Origin: Betaproteobacteria bacterium
Lineage (GTDB): Bacteria > Pseudomonadota > Gammaproteobacteria > Burkholderiales > SG8-41
Reading direction: 5' to 3'
Length of the DNA stretch: 49,364 nt
Assembly (NCBI GenBank): GCA_023266235.1
Contig: JAHFRL010000023.1
Location: 1 to 49,364, forward strand
Under the pieces are notes generated by a model. The model made no database searches. It was given only the letters and a program-made list of their open reading frames with translations, and was not told the origin of the DNA. Below, one piece after another: positions 7,736 to 16,157 of this stretch. Positions within the stretch are counted from its first letter, which is position 1; every line of letters starts with the position of its first letter. The position numbers were made by a program, and so were the translations under genes.

Positions 7736-7763
7736 TTGACAAACCTGTTCCACCATGTACCAT
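7736..7763 (+). promoter_or_regulatory. Rightward sigma-70-like promoter for the repressor/replication operon
   Basis: TTGACA (7736-7741), 16-base spacer, TACCAT (7758-7763). The predicted start lies about 0-3 bases before the ATG at 7773, so the message would be nearly leaderless. Confidence 0.55.
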
Positions 7764-7772
7764 ACCATTGCT

Positions 7773-7955
7773 ATGTTTAAAAATGACTCGCTCCACATTT
7801 ATTGTACGAAAACAGTCCGCCAGAAATTGGCGGAACTGGCGGAAATCAATCACCGGAGTTTGTCGTCCGAAGTACAAGCCATGATCGAACAGGCGTACGC
7901 GAAATATGTGTCTGCTGCCAATTCGTCGCTTACCAAAATTACCCCGAAGGAGTAA
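7773..7955 (+). CDS. Arc-type ribbon-helix-helix repressor
   Basis: A 60-residue protein. A short N-terminal strand (DSLHIYCT) is followed by two helices (VRQKLAELAEIN, then SLSSEVQAMIEQAYAKYV), the layout of Arc/Mnt/ParD-type ribbon-helix-helix proteins with SxSSE as the helix B cap. Such proteins bind palindromic DNA as dimers or tetramers. The dyad at 7670-7698, 75 bases upstream, is the obvious target. The gene could therefore repress both the helicase operon and its own. ATG 7773 is chosen to fit the promoter; ATG 7785 in the same frame is an alternative, and ATG 7755 would lie upstream of the -10. Confidence 0.8.
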   Translation: MFKNDSLHIYCTKTVRQKLAELAEINHRSLSSEVQAMIEQAYAKYVSAANSSLTKITPKE

Positions 7956-7959
7956 ATTT

Positions 7960-8463
<504 letters not shown>

Positions 8464-8464
8464 A

Positions 8465-8572
8465 TATTTAGGGGAGCTGGTCAGGCTACCGTCTCCTAGC
8501 CAGACCTATCGCCTGAAAAGTCAAAAGCCGACTGTAAGGCTTGACGGCCACCAGAGGTGGCATTCCTAAATA
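8465..8572 (+). ncRNA. Candidate structured RNA: closed three-hairpin junction
   Basis: An 8-bp closing helix, TATTTAGG (8465-8472) with CCTAAATA (8565-8572), encloses three hairpins. The first pairs 8479-8488 with 8497-8506 (one A-A mismatch). The second pairs 8520-8529 with 8538-8545 (two-A bulge). The third is GCCACC (8547-8552) with GGTGGC (8556-8561) around an AGA loop. It starts directly after the stop of the AT-hook gene and ends 27 bases before the next ATG, so it could be a cis-regulatory leader or a processed small RNA. No known class is recognised. Confidence 0.55.
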
Positions 8573-8599
8573 CGAAACACGAAACAGGAGCGATGAAAA

Positions 8600-9241
8600 A
8601 TGAGTACTGACATTGCGAAATTCTTCTCCGGCTATCAAGTTCCCGACGCAAAGAAGCTCGCCGACGCACTGGCCGGGTTTTCTGCCAGTAAGAACTCCCT
8701 CACTGGCAAAGCGCTGCTCAAGCTGACCAAACAAGGTCTATGGGTTTTCGGCATCGACAGCGAAATCCTCCCCCAGAAAACGCAGCTTATCGCGTACCCA
8801 GGATCGCTGTCGTCCGGTTATGTGGCATGGTGGCTGGGCAAGATCGAGGGCGAAACCATGCAGCCTTTGACATCTGGCCCGGTGGATGCATCGAAGCTCC
8901 CGCCGGTGAACTCCGGTAGCATCCCGCCCGGCAAAAAAGAGGCATCTGGACGCGGGTGGGAAACTCAAGCCAGTATTGAGTTTATGACCCAGGATTCGAC
9001 ACCGCTCCATCTGATCTACAAGACATCGAGCCTCGGCGGCCTGAAGAGCCTTCTTACCCTGGCCGGCGAAATCGCTTTCGGCCTGAGCGAAAATCCGCAA
9101 CGCGCTTACCCGCTGGTTTCGGCGACCGAGGATTTTTACATCCACAAGGAATGGGGAAAAGTATTCATCCCGGTTCTGATCCTCGAGGGCTGGCTCGACG
9201 CCGAGGGGAAACCCGTCGAGGAAAAGCGCCGGTTGGTTTGA
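8600..9241 (+). CDS. Conserved phage protein of unknown function, possible ssDNA-binding protein
   Basis: A 213-residue protein, mostly beta with a helical C-terminus. Segments such as GLWVFGID, GYVAWWLGKIEGE, LIYKTSSLGGLKSL, IHKEWGKVFIPVLILEGWL match a family I recall from many phages beside DNA polymerase. It has no assigned function. Its place directly before the polymerase and ahead of a DUF2800-like gene is where other phages carry a single-strand-binding protein (DUF2815), which suggests that role by position only. The start is preceded by AGGAG; an upstream ATG at 8593 is out of frame and reads only five codons. Confidence 0.7.
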   Translation: MSTDIAKFFSGYQVPDAKKLADALAGFSASKNSLTGKALLKLTKQGLWVFGIDSEILPQKTQLIAYPGSLSSGYVAWWLGKIEGETMQPLTSGPVDASKLPPVNSGSIPPGKKEASGRGWETQASIEFMTQDSTPLHLIYKTSSLGGLKSLLTLAGEIAFGLSENPQRAYPLVSATEDFYIHKEWGKVFIPVLILEGWLDAEGKPVEEKRRLV

Positions 9242-9253
9242 CGCTTATGCACC

Positions 9254-9469
9254 GTGCACGTCATTTATTTCCTGGTGCTGACAGCGGTCTTGCCAAGTGG
9301 TATCGTCCGCATTTACTGGGGCGGGAATTTCGATTCCGTCTCTCACTGCCGGGAAGCGGGCGATAAAGCGGGAAAGATGGCACGAGACGAGTACCGGCAA
9401 CATGGTCTCGCACCATCTATCGAAACCCACTGTATTGTTCACAGTATCCGCTCGTCAAAGCAGGCATGA
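9254..9469 (+). CDS. Small probable secreted or membrane protein
   Basis: A 71-residue protein with a GTG start at 9254. Residues 2-20 are hydrophobic (HVIYFLVLTAVLPSG), like a signal peptide. Two Cys (in SHCREAG and THCIVHS) could form a disulphide in the periplasm. The stop overlaps the polymerase ATG (ATGA), which supports it as a real gene. No good Shine-Dalgarno is visible, so the exact start is uncertain. The function is unknown. Confidence 0.5.
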   Translation: MHVIYFLVLTAVLPSGIVRIYWGGNFDSVSHCREAGDKAGKMARDEYRQHGLAPSIETHCIVHSIRSSKQA

Positions 9470-11385
9470 TTCATATCGATTTCGAGACGCGCAGCGCGTG
9501 TGACCTTTTACGCGCCGGGATTTATAATTACGCCGTCCACCCCACGACGACCATTATCTGTATGGGCTGGGCAATCGGTGACGGCGCAATTGACCTTTGG
9601 GTTCCCGGCGCCCCTCTTCCTGGTTTGCTGTTTGAGGCTCTCGTAGCTGGTGAATTGATCGCTGCCTGGAATGCGCAATTCGAACGCCTGATCTGGAATT
9701 CTGTTTTGGTACACCACGGCTTCCCGGCCTTGTCTATTGAGCGTTTCTATTGCGTCGCCGCCCTTTCTCGTACCCGGGGGTTTCCGGGAAAGCTGGAAAA
9801 TGCCGCGCGGTTCGCCGGTTCCCCTTACCGAAAAGATATGGAAGGACACCACTTGATGCTGAAGTTGTGCAAGCCACGACGCATTGAAGAAGATGGCAGT
9901 ATTGTCTGGTGGGATTACGCCCCCGATTATGAACGGCTGGGTGAATACTGTAAGCAGGATGTCGCCGTCGAACGCGCCATGTTCGAATCCTTTGTCCCTT
10001 TCACCTCTGAAGAGCTAAGTAATTACCATTTGTCGGAGCGCATCAATGATCGCGGTATGCCTGTCGATCTTGAGCTGGCGCGCGCTGCGACCGCAGGAGC
10101 AGAGGGTGAAGGGCTTTCAGCAGTTGAGGTGCTGACGAGTCTCACCAGTGGGCGAGTCACGGCACACACTCAGGTTGCACGTATTTTGGACTGGATAGAG
10201 GGCGAATGGAAACGCCTTCCTAATCTGGCGAAGCCGACGGTCTGGGATAGTTTGCAGGAACCGGATATTCCCTACCATGTTTCGCAAGTGCTTGAAATTC
10301 GCCTCGAAAATGCAAAAGCCGCTGTCTTGAAATTCTCGACGATGCTTGACTGCAACATTGATGGGGTAGTTCGTGGGTTGTTTATGTTTCATGGTGCCGG
10401 GCAGACGGGGCGTTTTACTGCGCATGGCGTTCAGATTCATAATTTGCCCACAGATTCAGCCGTCGGCGCAATCCCGATCCTGAAACGTCGGGGGGTTTCA
10501 GGATTGAAAATACTCGGCAATCCGGTGCAGTTATTGTCACAGATGGTACGCCCCGCGTTCTTGGCGGCTCCCGGGCATACGCTTTTAATCGGTGACTTCG
10601 CTCAGATCGAAGCGCGGATCACTGCCTGGCTCGCAGGTGAAGACAAGCTATTGCGTATTTTCTGGGAAGGTGGCGATCCGTATTGCGCCTTCGGCTCAAT
10701 GGCCTATAAACGCGCTATCACCAAGGCGGACATAAACGAGCGAAAAGCTTCAAAGGCTTGTGTGCTCGGTCTCGGATTCGGCGGCGGAGAGGGGGCCTTA
10801 AATCGCTCACTGAAAAAAGATAATATCATACTACCCGCAGACGAAATAACTCACTTGATTAATACTTATCGTGAAACGTACTCCCGCATCCGGGCCTACT
10901 GGTACCGGTTGCGGGATGCCGTGCTGCTGGCGATGTATTCGCGTGGCACGATCATTGATGCTGGCCTGATTTCTTATTTATTCGATGGTGAGCATCTGTG
11001 GTGCCGGCTACCGTCGGGCCGCTTGATGTGCTACCCCTTCGCGAAAATCGTCAATGATGAGTGGGGCGATAGCGTCGAGTATCAGCGGGGAAATCGCTCA
11101 CCCAAGAACGGGGCTACGGAATGGCCCACGGTGCGTTTATGGCACGGCATGCTGATGGAAAACCTGGCCCAGGCCATCGCATTTGATCTGCTCATGGAAG
11201 CGTTGGTGCGCTTGAAAACTTGGTCGGTCCGGATGCACGTGCATGATGAAATTGTCGTTGAGGTTAAAACTGAACTTGCAGAGAAATTACTCCCGAAATT
11301 CACTCAAATCATGAGCGAAGTTCCGCCATGGGCCGAAGGGCTGCCAATTGCCACTGAAGGCATTATTAGTGAAAGGTATGTATGA
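9466..11385 (+). CDS. Family A DNA polymerase with 3'-5' exonuclease
   Basis: A 639-residue protein. The N-terminal exonuclease domain shows MIHIDFETRS (Exo I, D-x-E), AWNAQFERLIW (Exo II) and YCKQDVAVE (Exo III). The polymerase domain shows motif A GDFAQIEARITAW, motif B around KASKACVLGLGFGGG, and motif C MHVHDEIVVEV. It is the phage replicative polymerase. The length is usual for phage PolA-type enzymes without the 5'-3' exonuclease domain. It is coupled to the small gene upstream and to the nuclease downstream by ATGA overlaps. Confidence 0.95.
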   Translation: MIHIDFETRSACDLLRAGIYNYAVHPTTTIICMGWAIGDGAIDLWVPGAPLPGLLFEALVAGELIAAWNAQFERLIWNSVLVHHGFPALSIERFYCVAALSRTRGFPGKLENAARFAGSPYRKDMEGHHLMLKLCKPRRIEEDGSIVWWDYAPDYERLGEYCKQDVAVERAMFESFVPFTSEELSNYHLSERINDRGMPVDLELARAATAGAEGEGLSAVEVLTSLTSGRVTAHTQVARILDWIEGEWKRLPNLAKPTVWDSLQEPDIPYHVSQVLEIRLENAKAAVLKFSTMLDCNIDGVVRGLFMFHGAGQTGRFTAHGVQIHNLPTDSAVGAIPILKRRGVSGLKILGNPVQLLSQMVRPAFLAAPGHTLLIGDFAQIEARITAWLAGEDKLLRIFWEGGDPYCAFGSMAYKRAITKADINERKASKACVLGLGFGGGEGALNRSLKKDNIILPADEITHLINTYRETYSRIRAYWYRLRDAVLLAMYSRGTIIDAGLISYLFDGEHLWCRLPSGRLMCYPFAKIVNDEWGDSVEYQRGNRSPKNGATEWPTVRLWHGMLMENLAQAIAFDLLMEALVRLKTWSVRMHVHDEIVVEVKTELAEKLLPKFTQIMSEVPPWAEGLPIATEGIISERYV

Positions 11386-11708
11386 TGGGCCGAGCACAAC
11401 GAGATAAAGGCCGGCGCGGGCAGACCGCCGCCGAGGCACTGCTGAAAGACTTGGATTGGACCGTCGACCCGATCACCTCGGGGATCAAGCGGGAGGACCT
11501 CATCGCGACTGATGTAAATGGTAAGGTGTGGTCGGTCGAGGTCAAAAACTGTGCAAGCGTTACCCGGGGGCACCGTGAGCAAGCTATCCGTCAGGCGGCC
11601 GAGCGCAAGCTCCCCTGGATGCTGATGAATAAGGTCGCCGGTACGAGGTGCTGGTTGGTTCAGCGGCAAGGTTGCTCACCCGTAATATGGGCGGAAAAGA
11701 AGCCATGA
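11382..11708 (+). CDS. PD-(D/E)XK nuclease, resolvase/VRR-NUC-like
   Basis: A 108-residue protein. After a basic N-terminus (RAQRDKGRRGQTAAEALL) the core reads DLIATDVNGKVWSVEVKN, a D...ExK nuclease signature. That resembles small Holliday-junction-type or VRR nucleases of phages. It would cut branched or replicating DNA made by the neighbouring polymerase. The start overlaps the polymerase stop, and the stop overlaps the next gene's start, both as ATGA. Confidence 0.7.
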   Translation: MMGRAQRDKGRRGQTAAEALLKDLDWTVDPITSGIKREDLIATDVNGKVWSVEVKNCASVTRGHREQAIRQAAERKLPWMLMNKVAGTRCWLVQRQGCSPVIWAEKKP

Positions 11709-12355
11709 GCCACGCGAAGTTCGCGCCATCGGCTGCGGATCGCTGGCTGGCGTGTGGCTATTCCGTGAAAATGGCGGCCTTTTTTCCTAATAAGGAAACC
11801 CCCGCCACGTCGGACGGAGTTCGGCATCACGCTATCGCCGCCCAGCATCTTCTGGATAATTCCGATTCAGCGAACCCTCAACTGCAGTCTTATCTTAAGG
11901 AAGTCCGCAGCTCCCAAGGCGAGTTGCTCGTCGAGCGTAAAGTGATAATGGTCCCAGGGCTTTGCTGGGGTACTTCCGATGTGATCGTTCTCGGTGATAG
12001 AGCGCTGGGTGTCTATGACCTGAAGTGGGGGGTAAGCCCGGTCCCGGCGGTGAATAACCCCCAACTATTACTCTATGCCTTCGGCGCATTACGTGAATTT
12101 CCAATACCCCGGAATGCCACGGTCAGCCTCAACATCGTGCAGCCCCGTGCCTCGTCTGGCTGGCCGGTAAAAACTTGGCTGACAACGCCGGATCATATCC
12201 TGCAGTTCCGGCCACGGTTGATGGCTGCCATCGAGGAAGGGCTAAAGGAAAACCCGAAAGCTGTTGCCGGGCACCACTGCTACTGGTGCCCGGCCAAACT
12301 CCACTGTCATGCCTACCTTTTCTCTATTGGTCAAAAGTTTTCCTTGCTTTCCTGA
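11705..12355 (+). CDS. DUF2800-like PD-(D/E)XK exonuclease with C-terminal Cys cluster
   Basis: A 216-residue protein. The N-terminus SAADRWLACG is the usual DUF2800 opening. The nuclease core is GTSDVIVLGDRALGVYDLKWG (the D...D-x-K form). The end has HHCYWCPAKLHCHAY, a cluster of Cys like the iron-sulphur cluster of RecB/Cas4-type nucleases. It probably processes DNA ends during replication-coupled recombination. It belongs to the polymerase operon (ATGA overlap). Confidence 0.8.
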   Translation: MSHAKFAPSAADRWLACGYSVKMAAFFPNKETPATSDGVRHHAIAAQHLLDNSDSANPQLQSYLKEVRSSQGELLVERKVIMVPGLCWGTSDVIVLGDRALGVYDLKWGVSPVPAVNNPQLLLYAFGALREFPIPRNATVSLNIVQPRASSGWPVKTWLTTPDHILQFRPRLMAAIEEGLKENPKAVAGHHCYWCPAKLHCHAYLFSIGQKFSLLS

Positions 12356-12371
12356 ACCCATTGTGTATCAT
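12344..12371 (+). promoter_or_regulatory. Sigma-70-like promoter for the leader RNA and DUF932-like gene
   Basis: TTGCTT (12344-12349), 16-base spacer, TATCAT (12366-12371), overlapping the end of the DUF2800-like gene. The predicted start near 12378 is just before the 5' strand of the closing helix of the leader RNA. Confidence 0.55.
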
Positions 12372-12377
12372 GGTAGT

Positions 12378-12578
12378 ACAGGAATCGCTCAAGGCACTCA
12401 ATCATCAGCCCTGGGAACAGTAGGGCAGTCTGACCAGATGCCAAGAGGTCGGAACGTAACCGGTGCAGGAAAACGTCGGCGGGTGACAACCAGCAACTAG
12501 GCCGTAGGCTGAAAGCGGCACTGCAGGGCGAGCCCCCAGTAAGGGTCGAGCAGGTGAAAAGCCTGCATTCCTTTACCT
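12378..12578 (+). ncRNA. Candidate structured 5' leader RNA before the DUF932-like gene
   Basis: A 237-base gap between genes. AGGAAT (12380-12385) pairs with ATTCCT (12567-12572), and GGTA (12372-12375) could pair with TACC just beyond if the transcript starts earlier. Inside are GCCCT/AGGGC (12408-12412/12422-12426), CTGACC/GGTCGG with one wobble pair (12430-12435/12447-12452), and two competing 3' structures: TGCAGG (12522-12527) with CCTGCA (12562-12567), or a local GCAGG/CCTGC hairpin. The alternatives would allow switching. Its 3' end GCATTCCT also occurs at the 3' closing strand of the RNA at 8465-8572. Confidence 0.5.
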
Positions 12579-12592
12579 AGCGGGAGACAATC

Positions 12593-13348
12593 ATGAACGG
12601 ACTTATGTTACATGCCGGCGCGGAAGCCATCACCCGCGAAGCGCTTGGATCGCTGCCGCTGCCCAAGCCCCTCGGCCCCCGCCACAATCCGTTGCCCTTC
12701 ATTGAAGACGTGGAATTGGTAACGCGAGAACTTTCAACGCACGGCTTGCAGGTCGAAGAAGAAGCCTACGGTGTCACCTACACCAAGGAAGGCGATGCGG
12801 CCCGATATTTTGGCGTGCTTGAGCTGGCACATGAGAGTTTGGACCATGCACTGGTCGTCGGCCTGCGCGGATCATATGACCAATCGATCAGCCGCGGTCT
12901 GGCCGTCGGTAGCCGGGTCTTCGTATGTGATAACTTGGCGTTCTGCGGGGAGATCACTATTCAGACCAAGCAAACGACGAACATCGGCAATCGTCTGCCG
13001 TACATGATCGCCGAGGTCGCCCGCCGCGTGCTGCAACTTGCGCGCCTGCAGAACATCCGGTTCGACAAATATCGCGAGGTAGAACTCAGGCCGAGGGCCG
13101 GCGACGCGGCCTTGATCGAACTGACGCGCCGCGGCGTGCTGAACGCCAATTCGATTCACCGGGCCATCGATGAGTGGGATACGCCGTCGCACGAAGAGCA
13201 CGCCGAGAATGGCTATTCCGTCTGGCGTCTCCATAATGCCGTGACAGAAGCTATCAAGGCGAAGGACCCCAGCCGGCCCAACATCTTGCCGGTATGGGAT
13301 AGGACGATCGTCCTGACCAAGTTCCTGGATGAGGTAGCCGGGCTGTAG
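12593..13348 (+). CDS. DUF932-like phage/plasmid protein
   Basis: A 251-residue protein. The stretch VVGLRGSYDQSISRGLAVGSRVFVCDNLAFCGEI is the recognisable core of DUF932 proteins found in phages and plasmids. Their biochemical role is not known; they lie in replication or anti-host regions. A GGGAG sequence precedes the ATG. It has its own promoter and a long, probably structured leader, so its expression is likely regulated separately from the polymerase genes. Confidence 0.75.
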   Translation: MNGLMLHAGAEAITREALGSLPLPKPLGPRHNPLPFIEDVELVTRELSTHGLQVEEEAYGVTYTKEGDAARYFGVLELAHESLDHALVVGLRGSYDQSISRGLAVGSRVFVCDNLAFCGEITIQTKQTTNIGNRLPYMIAEVARRVLQLARLQNIRFDKYREVELRPRAGDAALIELTRRGVLNANSIHRAIDEWDTPSHEEHAENGYSVWRLHNAVTEAIKAKDPSRPNILPVWDRTIVLTKFLDEVAGL

Positions 13349-13387
13349 AACTTACGGGGGCTACGGCCCCCAGCCTTGGAGAGAGTG

Positions 13388-13762
13388 ATGAAAATTACCG
13401 ATTTAGTGGACGCGATCCAGAAACTACGGTCGAAACGCGATTTACTGGTCGAGACCTACGATTCGCAGCTTGAGACACTGCGCGGAGAACTGGAAACCCG
13501 CATGAAGGCGGAGAACGTGGCGAAGGCTACGGGAGAAACCGCCTCTGCCTATTTCCAGAAATCCTACGAGGTTACAGTTTCCGACTGGGGGGCTGTGCAA
13601 ACCTTTGTACAGGATCATGATGCGTTCGATATCCTTCAGCGCCGCATCGCCCCCGCGGCACTTGCGGCCCGCCTTGGTAACGGCGCGCATATCGAGGGTG
13701 TCGAACTCAAGGAAGGACAAACCCTTTTTGTCCGCGCCCTCAAGGAGAAAGCAAATGCCTGA
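13388..13762 (+). CDS. Conserved phage protein with N-terminal coiled coil
   Basis: A 124-residue protein from ATG 13388 (GGAGAGAGTG upstream); an in-frame ATG at 13376 is less likely. Residues 1-45 form a coiled coil (AIQKLRSKRDLLVETYDSQL). The second half, DWGAVQTFVQDHDAFDILQRR and then GVELKEG, follows a pattern I recall from small replication-region proteins of many phages. No function is assigned. It is coupled to the next gene by an 8-base overlap. Confidence 0.65.
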   Translation: MKITDLVDAIQKLRSKRDLLVETYDSQLETLRGELETRMKAENVAKATGETASAYFQKSYEVTVSDWGAVQTFVQDHDAFDILQRRIAPAALAARLGNGAHIEGVELKEGQTLFVRALKEKANA

Positions 13763-13931
13763 TACGAAATTCTCGCATTGGAGCGACCTGGAACTGCTTG
13801 TTCTCGCTGATTCGGTTTACCCTGAAGACCGAGACCTCTACTCGCGCGAACTAGCAAGCCGGTTAGAGTATCGACTCAATCAAATTGAATCGATACAGCG
13901 GTGCCTTACCCTCGTGGAAAGGCACCTATAA
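13755..13931 (+). CDS. Small helical protein of unknown function
   Basis: A 58-residue acidic protein starting 8 bases inside the previous gene with AAGGAGAAA upstream. It is predicted helical throughout (DLELLVLADSVY, then LASRLEYRLNQIESIQRCLTLVE). Its stop overlaps the next ATG by one base (TAATG). No family is recognised. Confidence 0.55.
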   Translation: MPDTKFSHWSDLELLVLADSVYPEDRDLYSRELASRLEYRLNQIESIQRCLTLVERHL

Positions 13932-14164
13932 TGAAAACCGCAGCGATAATAGTCGATGATTGGAAGGTATCGATTTTCCGCCGGTATCTTGAGGCCGGCG
14001 GATACACTTACACCGAGAGTTCGGATGAAGTTTTGAAGGTAGTCATCCTGCGCGTACAGACCGAGGACGTAACGGTTTTACTGCCCACCGTCGAAGCAGC
14101 GGCATCAGAGTGCGCGAAGCTGCGGGATGTCGAAGTACCGATCAGAAAAAACTACCAATCCTGA
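13931..14164 (+). CDS. Small alpha/beta protein of unknown function
   Basis: A 77-residue protein, last of the rightward operon. Alternating strands and helices (AAIIVDDWKVSIFRRYLEAGGYTY, then VVILRVQT and VTVLLPT) suggest a ferredoxin-like fold. It starts in a TAATG overlap and ends inside the 3' end of the opposing DUF1353 gene. No function is recognised. Confidence 0.55.
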   Translation: MKTAAIIVDDWKVSIFRRYLEAGGYTYTESSDEVLKVVILRVQTEDVTVLLPTVEAAASECAKLRDVEVPIRKNYQS

Positions 14165-14507
14165 CCCCTAGATACATCAGGTTCCGGCGCCAAGCCGGAA
14201 CTTCTTCTACTTCCAGCGCTTCCCGAAACACTTTGTCGGCCCGACTGCGAGGCACTTTCCCGGATCGGCAAAGCCAGTCATGCACCGTAGCCGATGCGTG
14301 ACCCGTATCTCCTACCAGATCGTATAGGCCTCCCACCCGCGGCACGCTGGCGAAGTCGGTCACGAAGCCCGCGGGCACGATGAGCGTCACGGTGAGCACA
14401 TCGGATCGGTAGATCAGCGGTTCCATCAGCAACCAGGTCGCGCGATCAAACATGCCTTTGGCTTCCGTGACTTTCTCCACTTCAAGCTTGCTCAGAAATT
14501 CAGCCAT
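14142..14507 (-). CDS. DUF1353 phage protein
   Basis: A 121-residue protein. FVTDFASVPR, then VHDWLCRSG and ADKVFREAL are the diagnostic DUF1353 segments. Proteins of this family sit in lysis or tail regions of phages and have no proven role. ATG 14507 is chosen because the conserved part begins soon after it and it overlaps the endolysin stop by 8 bases. It is the last gene of the long leftward late operon. Confidence 0.8.
   Translation of the reverse strand: MAEFLSKLEVEKVTEAKGMFDRATWLLMEPLIYRSDVLTVTLIVPAGFVTDFASVPRVGGLYDLVGDTGHASATVHDWLCRSGKVPRSRADKVFREALEVEEVPAWRRNLMYLGVRIGSFF
14181..14207 (+). terminator. Possible terminator of the rightward replication operon
   Basis: A perfect 8-bp stem GTTCCGGC (14181-14188) with GCCGGAAC (14194-14201), five-base loop, followed by TTCTTCTAC. 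It starts 17 bases after the stop of the last rightward gene. The pyrimidine tract is interrupted and the site is inside the opposing gene, so confidence is moderate. Confidence 0.45.
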
Positions 14508-14973
14508 GAGGCTTCTCCTCGGTATTGGTTCCCCCCGCTTGTGTGAATGCCGCCAGGGCCTTGTCGAGGCTGATCGTCGGCTGCCCATAGGGGGAACCCG
14601 GGAGCGATGCCCATTCGTGATTGCACTTTTCGAGCGCCATGTATAGTCGGCCAGCCAGGACATCCTGAAGGGCATCGCGTCGGCGCAATAGGAAGATTGC
14701 CGCACGGTCCTGAGACTCGGGAGAGAAATCGGGAAGAGTCAGTGCCTGTCGACATTCATCCCAGGTTCCGGCGAGGAGCTGATAGGCCCCGGCGGCAGTG
14801 CTGGTGATGGTGCTTTTCCCGAGACGGCAGGTCACTTTCTGCCGCGGATGATCTGCGAAAGAGCCGAACTGTTTTCCACCGAACAGCCGGCTATAGCCTT
14901 CCCGATCGGCCGTGCCTTCAGCCGTACGAATGAGGAAGAGGAAGGCGAAGAGATTAGGATGGAGCATCATCAT
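14500..14973 (-). CDS. Endolysin, lambda R-type lytic transglycosylase
   Basis: A 157-residue protein aligned from memory with lambda R: AEGT with Glu19 in the catalytic position, LFGGKQFGSFADHPRQKVT, STAAGAYQLLAGTWD, LPDFSPESQD, EWASLPGSPYGQ and a final AGG. It cleaves peptidoglycan between N-acetylmuramic acid and N-acetylglucosamine to release progeny. The length matches lambda R (158). No signal peptide beyond a mildly hydrophobic start, so it should need a holin; the small membrane protein encoded just upstream fits. ATG 14973 overlaps the upstream stop (TGATG). Confidence 0.9.
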   Translation of the reverse strand: MMMLHPNLFAFLFLIRTAEGTADREGYSRLFGGKQFGSFADHPRQKVTCRLGKSTITSTAAGAYQLLAGTWDECRQALTLPDFSPESQDRAAIFLLRRRDALQDVLAGRLYMALEKCNHEWASLPGSPYGQPTISLDKALAAFTQAGGTNTEEKPHG

Positions 14974-15158
14974 CAGAAAAACTTGCCTTCCTTCAGGATG
15001 CCCAGGCCAGCCAAGAAAAGAAACCCCAGGAGCGCGGCCTTCCAGAGGAGAGAAATCATTCCCTTGCCGACGTGCTTTTCCAATCTGGATTCAAGCTCGT
15101 CGATCAGCGCTTGTATGTCCTCATCCGTCAGGGTACGAGGCGATTTGTCCGGTTCCAT
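14973..15158 (-). CDS. Small single-span membrane protein, probable holin or lysis protein
   Basis: A 61-residue protein. Residues 8-33 are an acidic helix (EDIQALIDELESRLEKHVG) and residues 36-55 are one hydrophobic segment (LLWKAALLGFLFLAGLGIL) with a short tail. Position directly before the endolysin, with a one-base overlap, supports a lysis role. A single C-terminal span is unusual for classical holins, so a pinholin-like or accessory protein is possible. Confidence 0.6.
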   Translation of the reverse strand: MEPDKSPRTLTDEDIQALIDELESRLEKHVGKGMISLLWKAALLGFLFLAGLGILKEGKFF

Positions 15159-15176
15159 TATTCATGTCCTTTTTGT

Positions 15177-16157
15177 TCAACTGTTGTATTCCCAGATAAT
15201 GCAAAGCCCCGGCGTTCCTGCACCGCCATTTTTTGTCGTTCCCTGGCTCTGTGCATTGACACCGCCAGAACCCCCCGCGCCATACCCAGTCGCGGATACG
15301 CCCGCCGCACCGGAGGCCGACACTTGGTGGCCTCCGCTTCCGTAGGCGGTATTACCCCCCACTCCGCTCTCTGCAAGCGTATTAGACCCCGAGACCGTCA
15401 AGTTGCCGTCTTCACCCCGGGCGGCAAAAAGGCTAGCCGATCCTGAAGCCGTCCCCCCACTTCCGCTCGAACCGCTGTTATGTGGTGCAGCGGCAGCCGT
15501 ACCTGCGCCGCCGCCGCCCCCCCCGGTGGCCGTCATCACGGCGCCGAAGGAAGAAGTACCTCCTGCGTTCCCGTCTGCTGCGCCAACACCACCGGCGCCG
15601 GCCGCACCGATAGTGACTGTTACGCCGCTGAAGCCAGATGAAATCAGCCCCCGGGCGATTACCCCAGCGCCGCCGCCGCCGCCGCCCGTCACTTGGGAAG
15701 CAGCAGTAGTCGGAACGCCGCCACCCCCGCCACCCCCACCCAGCAGTTCGACGACGATTCGTATGGTGCCCGCCGTCGGTGTATAGGTGCCGGTGGCCAG
15801 GATGGTTTGTACGCTCGTTAGCATTTCGGGGCTCCCAAACAGAAAACTGGATATTGCGGTGATGGGTACTGGAACGGCGGCAACTGCGGCGCCTGCACCG
15901 GCCAGTGTGGTGAGCGTGGTTACAGATAGGAATGCGGGCCATACCCCGAATGAACCGTTGAACCACTCCAAGTCGGAAATTGCATCGAGGCTCGCCAGCG
16001 ACGAGACCTTGGCGCTGCCGACGGCGGAAGCGACCGCGGCGGCTATGATCGAGATGGGGCTGGCTTGCACGGAATTACCGAGGATGACGGTTTCACCAAC
16101 GCGGTCGGTTATCGTGCGTTGGCTGTTCAATCCGGTAAATCGATCAGTGGTAGCCAT
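15177..16157 (-). CDS. Glycine-rich tail adhesin/fibre protein
   Basis: A 326-residue protein. Residues 1-130 are Ala/Ile/Val rich and probably attach to the tail. From about residue 135 there are runs of Gly (8 and 6 in a row) separated by short motifs such as VTIGAAGAGG and TGYGAGGSGG. This pattern is like phage adhesins built of packed polyglycine II helices (for example the T-even gp38 type). It would be a distal host-recognition tip. It overlaps the end of the preceding fibre gene by 14 bases. The GC-rich code opens Pro-rich frames on the other strand, which are not genes. Confidence 0.65.
   Translation of the reverse strand: MATTDRFTGLNSQRTITDRVGETVILGNSVQASPISIIAAAVASAVGSAKVSSLASLDAISDLEWFNGSFGVWPAFLSVTTLTTLAGAGAAVAAVPVPITAISSFLFGSPEMLTSVQTILATGTYTPTAGTIRIVVELLGGGGGGGGVPTTAASQVTGGGGGGAGVIARGLISSGFSGVTVTIGAAGAGGVGAADGNAGGTSSFGAVMTATGGGGGGAGTAAAAPHNSGSSGSGGTASGSASLFAARGEDGNLTVSGSNTLAESGVGGNTAYGSGGHQVSASGAAGVSATGYGAGGSGGVNAQSQGTTKNGGAGTPGLCIIWEYNS

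Noticed and set aside
15403..15786. Proline-rich plus-strand frame
   Set aside because: It is the antisense reading of the polyglycine adhesin gene.
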